Source of the DNA: Neobacillus niacini
Lineage (GTDB): Bacteria; Bacillota; Bacilli; Bacillales; Cytobacillaceae
Assembly (NCBI RefSeq): GCF_030817595.1
Contig: NZ_JAUSZN010000001.1
Coordinates: forward strand, 4,781,501 to 4,845,500
Direction of reading: 5' to 3'
DNA: 64,000 nt
Part shown: piece after piece, positions 26,379 to 33,761 of the stretch
How the letters are laid out: each line of letters starts with the position of its first letter
How positions within the stretch are numbered: position 1 is the first letter of the stretch
Position numbers and translations under genes: made by a program
The notes under the pieces: generated by a model
Databases searched by the model: none
What the model was told of the DNA's origin: nothing
What the model saw: only the letters and a program-made list of their open reading frames with translations

Positions 26379-26428
26379 TAATCAAACGTTTGATTAGTAG
26401 AATTCGAGTTAATTAATCGTTTGATTAG
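26379..26428. promoter_or_regulatory. Operator-like palindromes (TAATCAAACGTTTGATTA)
   Basis: The 18-mer at 26379-26396 is a perfect palindrome; a second, TTAATCGTTTGATTA, follows at 26413-26427. The same pair, in the same order and similar spacing, occurs at 7339-7390. Confidence 0.6.
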
Positions 26429-26527
26429 AATTACATTACGTGCTTGATAATACTGCGTTTGCTTATCTTTTGCAGGAAGAAAATTGTTGAGAAGACGATG
26501 TAGTGAAAACAGTCATTTTATATAAAG

Positions 26528-26565
26528 GAAGGGGTATCTTGCACCATGGTGTAAGATACCCCTTC
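26528..26565. terminator. 38-base near-perfect palindrome
   Basis: The arms run GAAGGGGTATCTTGCACCA to TGGTGTAAGATACCCCTTC with one G-T pairing and essentially no loop. It can form a long hairpin on either strand, probably as a bidirectional terminator between convergent genes. Flanking T-tracts are short. Confidence 0.6.
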
Positions 26566-26656
26566 TTTAAGAAAGATGTTTTCCTATCCAATATAAAAAA
26601 TGATTCACCGTATACAAAAAGATGGCTGAAATCCTCCATATTTCCTTTTGTTTACT

Positions 26657-27124
26657 TTAGTATTCTCCTTTAATAACAAAAAACGAGCCCCGAATGGTTC
26701 CAGCTAGTTTAGACTTCTGCCTGGCAAACTTAAACTTCCCTTCTAACTCCTTTGGTACTTCCATCCCCTCAGAAAGCTTAAAACCAACGGCCCGTTTCGG
26801 CTTAGGGCCATCAAGTGTATACAGGACGTTGACTGCAAGACCATCTTCATAAAAAACGAAAGCCCAATTGATATTTTCCACTTGAAAACGCGACGTTTCT
26901 AAAGGTTTAGCCGCAAACTCAATATCACGTTCTTTTTTCAAAATTTGGTTCACATAATCAAGGGTCTCCTGGCTTTCGCTAGCTGGTACAACCGTAAATT
27001 TATGCTTATATTTGTTCATAAAGTAACGAGCTTCATTCGCGCGTAAACCAGCAAGTGCATCTGCTACAGGTGAAGACTCTAAACCAACCGTCGAAACATT
27101 TTTAAAATCAACGATATAGGACAT
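26657..27124 (-). CDS. Conserved hypothetical protein
   Basis: This 155-aa soluble protein has no signal peptide, membrane span or recognised catalytic motif. I do not recognise its family with confidence. It is rich in charged residues, with a FQVENINWAFVFYEDGL strand-turn and a C-terminal GTIRGSFFVIKGEY. ATG at 27124, six bases after AAGGAGAG, is preferred to TTG at 27130. It lies 22 bases after a GyrI-like gene and so belongs to that two-gene operon, divergent from a WYL regulator. It may share the ligand-sensing role suggested for its neighbour. Confidence 0.7.
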   Translation of the reverse strand: MSYIVDFKNVSTVGLESSPVADALAGLRANEARYFMNKYKHKFTVVPASESQETLDYVNQILKKERDIEFAAKPLETSRFQVENINWAFVFYEDGLAVNVLYTLDGPKPKRAVGFKLSEGMEVPKELEGKFKFARQKSKLAGTIRGSFFVIKGEY

Positions 27125-27146
27125 TTTCAACTCTCCTTATATCTTA

Positions 27147-27626
27147 CTATTTCCTAACAACCGGAATCCACATTTCACCAAAAACTAAGCCATTTCGCTG
27201 CCCCATCTCAACCGATGCATTTGGCCCGCCAACATAGGCGACATCCTTTACTTCTGGCAGGACTTGACCGAAGGCAATGCCAGTTAGCATATTACTTAAC
27301 TCTTCAGAACTTCCCGCTTCCCCTTTTACAACGATGTATTCACCTTTAGGAAATTGGATCATTCTTGTTGCTTCTGGTAGTGATTTCTCTGTCATGACGC
27401 CAGCATAATGCATCATCTTGTTATTCACCGCTTCGTTCACGACAAAAATGTAGTCATTAGTGGCTACAGCTTTTAAAGTGTCAAGCGTTCCATCTTGTTT
27501 GACGGCATGCCAAAAGTCTGACTTTTCCTTCATAATGCCAGCATAATCTGTGTAATCACTTTTAAGCTCGGTTCCAAAACCTAAAACGGTAAAGCTATCT
27601 TTTTCTTCTAAAGTATAATTTGTCAT
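27147..27626 (-). CDS. GyrI-like small-molecule-binding protein (YdeE type)
   Basis: This 159-aa protein has the repeated strand-helix layout of the AraC effector-binding/GyrI-like fold. Segments such as FTVLGFGTEL, MHYAGVMTEKSLPEATRMIQ, FPKGEYIVVKGEAGS and the terminal GEMWIPV fit this fold, which binds hydrophobic small molecules. The ATG at 27626 has AAGGAAGG upstream; a longer reading to 27710 would run through that site. It is divergent from a WYL regulator, with a palindromic site between them. Confidence 0.75.
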   Translation of the reverse strand: MTNYTLEEKDSFTVLGFGTELKSDYTDYAGIMKEKSDFWHAVKQDGTLDTLKAVATNDYIFVVNEAVNNKMMHYAGVMTEKSLPEATRMIQFPKGEYIVVKGEAGSSEELSNMLTGIAFGQVLPEVKDVAYVGGPNASVEMGQRNGLVFGEMWIPVVRK

Positions 27627-27703
27627 ATTCAAAACCTTCCTTTTTTTAATTTTAATCAAATGATTTGTCTTTTCACTCGATGAGTTTATAATAGCCTTTA
27701 ATC

Positions 27704-27720
27704 GTATCAAAAAGTGATAC
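27704..27720. promoter_or_regulatory. Palindromic operator between the GyrI-like and WYL genes
   Basis: GTATCA-N5-TGATAC is a perfect inverted repeat centred 31 bases before the WYL start. It is a likely binding site of that regulator. Confidence 0.6.
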
Positions 27721-27742
27721 TGTTTAGGAGGTGCGTAGCTGA

Positions 27743-28705
27743 ATGAAAAAAGTTGAACGGATCAATACCATCATGCGGTATATCAACAACCGCTCCCACT
27801 TTACCATTTCTGAAATCATGCAAGAATTTAATATCTCTCGTTCGACCGCTATTAGAGATATCAGAGAAATTGAAGCCATGGGGATGCCGCTTGTTGCCGA
27901 AGTTGGAAGGGATGGGGGCTATTTTGTCATGCACAACTCTGTCCTGCCCGATGTCCGCTTTACTGATAATGAGGTCAAAGCTCTTTTTATTGCCTTTATG
28001 GCCACAAGAAACCAGCAACTTCCCTATTTAAAAAGTCGTCAATCTTTAGCTGAAAAATTACTAGGCCTCATCTCAGAAAACCAGCAAGATGACCTTGTTC
28101 TATTAAATCAAATATTGCTATTTGAAGGGACCAACCCGAAAAATCCTGACCTGCTTGATCTGTCAGACCTCCCTCACCCGATGTTAGAAAAACTCATCCA
28201 AATCCTTCTTTTAGATCGATATTTATTGATTACCATAAAAGAAGAGAAAGTCATAAAGTCTTATCCCATGTATCTCTTGAACCTTTATCGTGAAAAAAGC
28301 CTGTGGCTTATTGAAGGTTTTGACTTAAAGGAAGAAAAGAAGCAGATTTTTAATGTCGACAATCTCACCAATGTTGAGCCCTACCCAACGAAAAAAAGAT
28401 TAAGTAAGAAAAAGATAGTAGAAAAACTAAGTAAGCAGGAAGAAGTGATTAATCTTGTTCTTGAACTAGGACCAAAAGCGATTGCTCAGTTTAAAAAATA
28501 CCATCCTTTAAAAGTATCACTTTCCTATACGAATCCTTATCAAGCCACAGCTATTCTAAAAACATTCATCAACGTTACTAATCCCGAAGAATTGTCCGAA
28601 ATGACAAGTTGGCTGCTTTTCTTAGGTGAGGATATCAAGGTCAGGGAAGTGCCGGGAGAAGTCTTAGAAGGTTTACAAGAGAGATTATGTTTATTTTGCT
28701 CATAA
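27743..28705 (+). CDS. HTH and WYL domain transcriptional regulator
   Basis: This 320-aa protein has an N-terminal HTH_11 winged helix (ISEIMQEFNISRSTAIRDIR), the linker AEVGRDGGYFVM, a WYL domain near residues 140-220 (SYPMYLLNLYREKSLWLIEGF), and a C-terminal WCX extension (NLVLELGP onward). WYL regulators sense nucleotides or other ligands. It is transcribed away from the GyrI-like operon and probably controls it through the palindrome at 27704. Confidence 0.9.
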   Translation: MKKVERINTIMRYINNRSHFTISEIMQEFNISRSTAIRDIREIEAMGMPLVAEVGRDGGYFVMHNSVLPDVRFTDNEVKALFIAFMATRNQQLPYLKSRQSLAEKLLGLISENQQDDLVLLNQILLFEGTNPKNPDLLDLSDLPHPMLEKLIQILLLDRYLLITIKEEKVIKSYPMYLLNLYREKSLWLIEGFDLKEEKKQIFNVDNLTNVEPYPTKKRLSKKKIVEKLSKQEEVINLVLELGPKAIAQFKKYHPLKVSLSYTNPYQATAILKTFINVTNPEELSEMTSWLLFLGEDIKVREVPGEVLEGLQERLCLFCS

Positions 28706-28814
28706 GCGGTGCTAATTAAACCTTATTTAGATACAGTATGTTGACCTTATCATTATATTTTAGACGTATATGTTATGGTAAAATATACCTGAGATGAGAT
28801 ATGGGAGGTTCTAT

Positions 28815-29078
28815 ATGGATTTTATTGAATATCTTCAGATCAGACATGAACGATATACCGACGAAAGACCGATAAATGAAAAGTCGGCTGGACAATACTA
28901 TAACAGATTAGTAAATTTACAGAAGAAGATTTATAACGGGGAAAAAGTAATAGATGAACAAATGTTTAAAAGGATATAAGACCATTATAAAGACACGACG
29001 AATCATTATCCTAGGACGATCAACTAGTATATTGAATATTTAAATTACCTAGAACAAGTTATATCGAAGAAGGACTGA
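28815..29078 (+). pseudogene. Small-protein gene interrupted by two in-frame stops
   Basis: ATG at 28815, seven bases after GGGAGG, starts a 54-codon frame that ends at TAA (28977-28979). The same frame continues with protein-like sequence DHYKDTTNHYPRTIN, then TAG, then YIEYLNYLEQVISKKD and TGA at 29076-29078. The simplest view is an originally ~87-aa helical protein with two nonsense changes (codons 55 and 71). The 54-aa N-terminal part could still be made. I do not recognise the family; the KSAGQYYNRLVNLQKKIYNG stretch recalls helical DNA-binding segments, but this is weak. Confidence 0.65.
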
Positions 29079-29086
29079 TAATAGAG

Positions 29087-29452
29087 ATGGATAAACGAGA
29101 TCTTGTTCAATATTTTGTTGTAAATCAAGACTTAAAAATGTCGACAGGTAAAACAGCTGCACAAGTGGCTCATGCTGCAACTCTAAGTACGATTAACCTG
29201 ATGTCTTCGCAATCCCCTTTTCATGAAAAGCATGATGATTTCGTAGAATGGGTACAGAGTGGAATGAAGAAAATTATATTAAAGGGTAAACAAACCGAGC
29301 TTGAAAAGTTAGAAAAAAGAAAATTTTTCAGTATTCGTGATAGTGGCTTAACCGAGGTTAAATCGGGTTCTTTAACTGTTATTGCACTTCCACCGATGGT
29401 AAAGTCAGAAGCGAAGGAAATCATCGGGCACTTAACTCTACTTAAAAACTAG
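29087..29452 (+). CDS. Peptidyl-tRNA hydrolase type II (Pth2) family protein
   Basis: This 121-aa protein matches the archaeal/eukaryotic Pth2 fold. Its N-terminal strand YFVVNQDLKMSTGKTAAQVA, followed by HAA, is the family signature (K-x-x-x-GK-x-A-x-Q-x-x-HA), and IRDSGLTEV matches the D-x-G-x-T-x-x active-site motif. Such enzymes release peptidyl or aminoacyl groups from tRNA. Bacteria normally use the unrelated Pth, so this would be an extra activity, perhaps stress or quality control. The ribosome site (AAGAAGGA) is somewhat distant. Confidence 0.85.
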   Translation: MDKRDLVQYFVVNQDLKMSTGKTAAQVAHAATLSTINLMSSQSPFHEKHDDFVEWVQSGMKKIILKGKQTELEKLEKRKFFSIRDSGLTEVKSGSLTVIALPPMVKSEAKEIIGHLTLLKN

Positions 29453-29457
29453 AACAT

Positions 29458-29522
29458 TGGGGACGGTTCTTGCGGTATTTTTCTTATATTTCCAATGAAC
29501 CATGAGAACCGTTCCTGTGGTA
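29458..29522 (+). repeat. GGGGACGGTTCT-family repeat, full-length copy 6
   Basis: GGGGACGGTTCTTGCGGTA and CATGAGAACCGTTCCTGTGG flank TTTTTCTTATATTTCC. It lies between pth2 and the histidine kinase gene and closely matches copy 5 at 21389. Confidence 0.75.
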
Positions 29523-29553
29523 TATGTGTGAGATTATTACAAAAGGGGTTTGT

Positions 29554-30768
29554 ATGAAGGAGATTACGAATAGTTTTAATAAAAAAATATATTATATTGT
29601 GGCGTGGACTGTAATCGCTATTATGATTTCTGGTTTGTTGATTGATAACCCGCGTTTTGGTGAATTTGGGGTTGTTTACATATCCCACAGTATTCTGGTG
29701 TGTATTCTGTCTGTTTGTTTACTGCTTTATCCTAAGAATGGTACGGCCATTCTAAGATTGACTATCATAAGCGTTGCATCCGTTTACTTTTATATACTTT
29801 TCCTTTTTTACCCAGAAACGTCTTCTACCTTTGTTTTTCTATGTTTTATTCCAGCACTTTCTATATTATATTTTGATTCAAAGCTATTTTATTTTTCCTT
29901 GTTATTAAACTTTATATCAATAATGATTATATATGGATATATCCTGTTGGTTGATGGACTGCAATATCCCTTTATTGAAGAGGATCCAATTGGAAATTTC
30001 TTTAACTTTGTTGCGAGTCAGATTATTGTCTATTTTATTTTTTATCTAACGAATGGAAGAATTAAAAAACAGCAATTATATTATGAACAAATTCAGCATT
30101 CTGAGCGTTTGAAGACAACCGGTCAGCTTGCAGCTGCTGTTGCACATGAAATTAGAAATCCATTGACTGTTGTGAAAGGGTTTTTGCAACTATTTGAGAA
30201 AGATTCTTCCTATAGCATTGACCGGAAAGAGCAGTTTACTTTGATGATTGATGAGTTAAATACGGCTGAACAAGTTATTTCACAATTTTTATCGGTTGCT
30301 AAACCAGATAAAGAGAATGTAACTGAAAATGTTAATGTAAAAGTCGTTGTCCAGAGTGTAACGGAGTTACTCCATTCCTATGGACTTTTACATGATAATC
30401 GGATTGAACTAAAAGTAACGGAAGATTGTACCATCTCAGCTAACACCATTGAATTTAAACAATTACTCATAAATATTATTAAAAACGCAATCGAGGCTTC
30501 CAATATTGGTGATCAAGTTCTTGTGACAGCTGGAAGGGAAAAAGACTTCGTTGTCATTCAAGTAATTGATCATGGACAAGGAATGTCAGAAGTGCAAGTT
30601 GCATCTTTAGGTACTCCTTTTTATTCATTAAAAAGTAAAGGAACTGGGTTAGGGATGATGATTTGCTTTAACATTGTGGAAAAATTTAATGGCACGATTA
30701 ACTTTCAATCCTCAATCGGTCATGGAACTGCAGTCACGATACGTTTTCCCACTTCCAAACCTTCCTAG
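29554..30768 (+). CDS. Membrane-bound sensor histidine kinase (sporulation-kinase type)
   Basis: This 404-aa kinase has about six N-terminal membrane helices (to about residue 180), then a HisKA domain with intact phospho-acceptor His in AVAHEIRNPLTVVKGF, and a HATPase_c domain with N box IIKNAIEAS, G1 box DHGQGMS and G2 box KGTGLGM. There is no PAS or HAMP domain and no adjacent response regulator, as in orphan Bacillus kinases that feed the Spo0 phosphorelay. ATG at 29554 follows AAAAGGGG; the upstream ATG at 29524 lies next to a repeat and lacks a ribosome site. Confidence 0.9.
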   Translation: MKEITNSFNKKIYYIVAWTVIAIMISGLLIDNPRFGEFGVVYISHSILVCILSVCLLLYPKNGTAILRLTIISVASVYFYILFLFYPETSSTFVFLCFIPALSILYFDSKLFYFSLLLNFISIMIIYGYILLVDGLQYPFIEEDPIGNFFNFVASQIIVYFIFYLTNGRIKKQQLYYEQIQHSERLKTTGQLAAAVAHEIRNPLTVVKGFLQLFEKDSSYSIDRKEQFTLMIDELNTAEQVISQFLSVAKPDKENVTENVNVKVVVQSVTELLHSYGLLHDNRIELKVTEDCTISANTIEFKQLLINIIKNAIEASNIGDQVLVTAGREKDFVVIQVIDHGQGMSEVQVASLGTPFYSLKSKGTGLGMMICFNIVEKFNGTINFQSSIGHGTAVTIRFPTSKPS

Positions 30769-30817
30769 TAATCTTTGTTACTAGTTATCACAGGAGAATC
30801 CCAGGTCGTAGAAAAGG

Positions 30818-30864
30818 AAAATCGCGGCATGGTTTAAACCATAAGTGATTTTGCTTTTTTTTAT
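30818..30864 (+). terminator. Terminator of the histidine kinase gene
   Basis: AAAATC ... ATGGTTTAAACCAT ... GATTTT forms a nested stem followed by GCTTTTTTTTAT. Confidence 0.75.
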
Positions 30865-31040
30865 ATAAAATAGGATATTTCGACGAATTATTTCCCTGAA
30901 AATGATGAATGTTGGAGTATCCTGTAGTGAGAACAATTGAATTCACTTATAATATAATAGGAAATGAGTACCAAGTGATCATATACTCTTGATACAGTTT
31001 AGTGATTTACAAGATAAGCACCAAATATAGAGGATAAACA

Positions 31041-31083
31041 AAGACAAGCCAGTGATTGTTTCTATCACTGGCTTATCTTTGTT
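31041..31083 (+). terminator. Hairpin with perfect 11-base arms
   Basis: AAGCCAGTGAT and ATCACTGGCTT enclose a 7-base loop, flanked by AAAGAC and ATCTTTG. It is a probable terminator, although no gene lies directly upstream on either strand within 180 bases. Confidence 0.6.
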
Positions 31084-31207
31084 GCATGATAATAAAATAG
31101 CCTATGACCCTGGAAAGAGGTACAAAAACCAACATATTTATAAAAAAAATCGAATGCAATAGTGGAGCATTTGGATAAGGAGCAACATTATGGTAAAAAC
31201 GGAACCT

Positions 31208-31333
31208 TCAACCGTTTGACCCAGTATCGCTATTGGATGAGTCTTCAGAAGCGAATTTTTGTAATGATGTATATATGAGCATCAGACAGAATATAACCAT
31301 AATCATTAAACGAACGGAATCGACAAAATTCAT
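31208..31333 (-). CDS. Possible small single-span membrane protein
   Basis: A 41-codon minus-strand frame encodes a hydrophobic helix (VRLMIMVIFCLMLIYTSLQK) and then a polar acidic tail (ASEDSSNSDTGSNG), a layout typical of genuine small membrane proteins. There is no clear ribosome site; AATAGG touches the ATG. It fills an otherwise empty 784-base gap (30769-31552). Treat as a candidate only. Confidence 0.3.
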   Translation of the reverse strand: MNFVDSVRLMIMVIFCLMLIYTSLQKFASEDSSNSDTGSNG

Positions 31334-31383
31334 CCTATTGTTTATTCAGAAATCATCTTTTAGTACCGAGCTTTATCGTCATT

Positions 31384-31403
31384 TTAATCAAACGATTGAT
31401 TAA
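31384..31403. promoter_or_regulatory. Operator-like palindrome upstream of the fructokinase gene
   Basis: TTAATCAAACGATTGATTAA is a near-perfect 20-base palindrome of the same type as those at 7339 and 26379. It lies about 150 bases before the ROK kinase start. Confidence 0.5.
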
Positions 31404-31552
31404 AAATGTTGTTTTTCCTATTATGATGGGTTTTCTAGAGGAGATAGAGAAAAAAATTTGTAGTTATTTGAATGTTCTGCTATCCAATTATGCTCCATAA
31501 AACGTATCTTTAGTATAATGGGTATAATCACAAACCAAATGGAGGAATGTAT

Positions 31553-32416
31553 ATGTTGGGTGCAATTGAAGCAGGTGGCACGAAGTTTGTTTGTGCTGTC
31601 GGGGATGATACAGGGAAGATCATTGAACGTATCCAGATACCAACCACAATCCCTGCTGAAACAATCGTTGAGGTTACTGAATTTTTTAAACAATATCCTA
31701 TTAGGGGAATTGGAGTAGGATCTTTCGGACCGATTGATGTTAATAGAGATAGTCCTACATATGGAAATATAACCTCTACGCCTAAGCCTGGCTGGAGAAA
31801 TTATCCTTTCGTACAATCCTTAGAAGATACCTTTGGTGTACCTATCGGATTCAATACAGATGTTAATGCAGCAGCGTTAGGGGAGGCGACTTATGGAGCA
31901 GCCAAAGGGCTGGATAGCTGCCTCTATATAACAGTCGGGACTGGAATAGGAGCAGGAGCAATGGTACATGGTAAACTTCTTCAAGGGTGGTCGCATCCTG
32001 AAATGGGGCATATCCTTGTCAGAAGGCACCCAGATGATACCTATCACGGGAAGTGCTCTTATCATCATGATTGCTTAGAGGGACTTGCAGCGGGTCCCGC
32101 CATAGAAGAACGCTGGGGAGAAAAAGGTGTAAACCTTGTAGGAAGGCCAGAAGTCTGGGAAATGGAAGGCTACTATCTTGCTCAGGCTTTGATGCAATAT
32201 GTGCTGATCCTTTCTCCAAAGAAAATCATTCTCGGCGGTGGAGTCATGCATCAAGAGCAGGTTTTACCATCCATCTATAAACATTTGAAAGAATTCTTAA
32301 ACGATTACGTCACCTTACCTGAAATGTCTGAATACATTGTTCGCCCAGGACTAGGGGACAATGCCGGAATCATAGGAGCCTTACTACTAGCCCAACAAGC
32401 GATAGAAGAGAGATAA
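31553..32416 (+). CDS. ROK family fructokinase
   Basis: This 287-aa cytoplasmic kinase makes fructose-6-phosphate from fructose. It has the ATP phosphate-1 motif GAIEAGGTKFVCAVG at the start, DVNAAALGE and the ROK signature with zinc ligands in HPEMGHILVRRHPDD...GKCSYHHDCLEGLAAGPAIE. ATG at 31553, seven bases after GGAGG, is chosen; the ATG at 31547 overlaps the ribosome site. The next gene is a mannose-6-phosphate isomerase, the same pairing as gmuE-gmuF in B. subtilis glucomannan use. Confidence 0.92.
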   Translation: MLGAIEAGGTKFVCAVGDDTGKIIERIQIPTTIPAETIVEVTEFFKQYPIRGIGVGSFGPIDVNRDSPTYGNITSTPKPGWRNYPFVQSLEDTFGVPIGFNTDVNAAALGEATYGAAKGLDSCLYITVGTGIGAGAMVHGKLLQGWSHPEMGHILVRRHPDDTYHGKCSYHHDCLEGLAAGPAIEERWGEKGVNLVGRPEVWEMEGYYLAQALMQYVLILSPKKIILGGGVMHQEQVLPSIYKHLKEFLNDYVTLPEMSEYIVRPGLGDNAGIIGALLLAQQAIEER

Positions 32417-32554
32417 AATGAAAAGCGTAAGGAACCTGTTGAAAACAGCCCTTTACACCTTTATTTGGCGAAAATTTATGAAAACAAATGAAAATCGGTA
32501 CCAATCACCGCATTATGGTAGTATATAAATATCATTTTCTGGGAGGTAATCTTA

Positions 32555-33499
32555 TTGCAGCCTTTATTTTTGAAGCCAGTTTTTAAAGAGAGAATTTGGG
32601 GCGGTACAGCCTTACATACAGCTTTTGGGTATGAGATTCCAAATGAAAATACAGGAGAGTGCTGGGCGATTTCTGCTCATCCACATGGACCATCAATTAT
32701 TGAAAATGGTCCCTATGCAGGAATGGGATTGGATGAGTTATGGAGGGAACACCCAGAACTGTTCGGAAATCCCAAAGAAGAGGTTTTTCCGCTGTTAACC
32801 AAGATATTAGATGCAAATATGGATCTGTCTGTCCAGGTACACCCAGAAGATAACTATGCAAAGATTCATGAAAATGGCGAGTTAGGGAAAACGGAATGCT
32901 GGTATATTCTTGATTGTAAAGAAGATGCTGATATGATCTTTGGTCATAATGCACAGTCAAAAGAAGAGTTAATAGAACAGATTAACGAGGGTAAGTGGAA
33001 TGATCTGCTCCGTCGGGTAAAGATTAAACCAGGAGATTTTTTCTATGTACCAAGTGGGACGATCCATGCCTTATGTGAAGGGACACTCGTGCTAGAAACG
33101 CAGCAAAGTTCTGATACGACGTATAGAGTATATGATTATGACCGTCGGGATGCAAATGGAAACTTGCGTGAACTTCACTTGGAAAAGGCAATTGATGTGA
33201 CCACTGTTCCGCATAAGGATACGGGTGTTACTCCAAGTGTAGAGCAGAAAGAAAATGTTAGGATTACAACCTTCGTAGAATCAGAGTTTTTCTCTGTTTA
33301 CAAATGGGATATTAACGGTAAGTCTACTTTCTCCTATGATCATCAGTATGTATTGATGAGCGTGATTAATGGAGAAGGAAGCCTTGTTCATAATGGGGAA
33401 CGTTACACCCTAAACAAAGGAATACATCTCATTATTCCTGTTGGTTTAGGAGAATTCATGATTGAAGGAGATTGCGAATTCATTGTCTCCCATAAGTAA
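32555..33499 (+). CDS. manA: Mannose-6-phosphate isomerase, class I
   Basis: This 314-aa zinc cupin interconverts mannose-6-phosphate and fructose-6-phosphate. Visible features are WGGTAL, the zinc-site region LSVQVHPEDNYA, KTECWYIL, and VPSGTIHALCEGTLVLETQQSSD followed by YRVYDYDR. The short Bacillus-type length lacks the long insertion of enterobacterial ManA. The TTG start has GGGAGG before it. A decayed partial copy with the same terminator lies at 39727-39968. Confidence 0.95.
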   Translation: MQPLFLKPVFKERIWGGTALHTAFGYEIPNENTGECWAISAHPHGPSIIENGPYAGMGLDELWREHPELFGNPKEEVFPLLTKILDANMDLSVQVHPEDNYAKIHENGELGKTECWYILDCKEDADMIFGHNAQSKEELIEQINEGKWNDLLRRVKIKPGDFFYVPSGTIHALCEGTLVLETQQSSDTTYRVYDYDRRDANGNLRELHLEKAIDVTTVPHKDTGVTPSVEQKENVRITTFVESEFFSVYKWDINGKSTFSYDHQYVLMSVINGEGSLVHNGERYTLNKGIHLIIPVGLGEFMIEGDCEFIVSHK

Positions 33500-33507
33500 A
33501 AGAAAAA

Positions 33508-33549
33508 GCGTAAATGGACTTTTATGAAGGTCCTTTACGTTTTTTTTTA
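33508..33549 (+). terminator. Terminator of manA
   Basis: GCGTAAATGGAC and GGTCCTTTACG arms with an AT loop are followed by T9. The same 37-base hairpin sequence recurs at 39924-39960. Confidence 0.85.
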
Positions 33550-33706
33550 TTTCAATTTTCTTAATAAAAAGATTGCAAGGGAGGATTAGAACAAATTGTG
33601 GAGTTATTTATCCTTAAGGAAATGCCTGTGTCAGCGGTATTGATTAAGGAAAATAGGTGTTCCGCACTTTAATAGGGACATAGAAAAATTCAGAAAATTG
33701 TAATTG

Positions 33707-33720
33707 TGTATGCGTTTTCA
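33707..33720 (+). promoter_or_regulatory. cre site upstream of the PRD regulator and PTS operon
   Basis: TGTATGCGTTTTCA matches 13 of 14 cre positions and lies 42 bases before the regulator start, so CcpA probably represses the operon. Confidence 0.6.
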
Positions 33721-33761
33721 CTCCCGTATCATAAAGACATAGAAAAGAGGTGATAAGTTGA

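Larger units (their letters stand above)
26300..26656. other. Intergenic region with operator-like palindromes, homologous to 7338-7440
   Basis: No gene is seen in these 357 bases. The segment 26378-26480 shares long blocks with 7338-7440, including both palindromes and GATTAGAATTACATTACGT. A 38-base hairpin follows at 26528. Confidence 0.6.

Noticed and set aside
26657..27124. Phage protein
   Set aside because: No other phage genes surround it, and the operon context (GyrI-like gene, WYL regulator) does not fit a prophage.
30769..31552. Riboswitch or tRNA in the long gap before the fructokinase gene
   Set aside because: I could trace only simple hairpins and a palindrome. No cloverleaf, T-box or known aptamer core was found.
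33595..33670. Direct repeat TTAAGGAAA...GCGG / TTAAGGAAA...CCGC before the PRD regulator
   Set aside because: The two copies share too few bases to be sure; they may be a scrap of another dispersed family, with no clear function.
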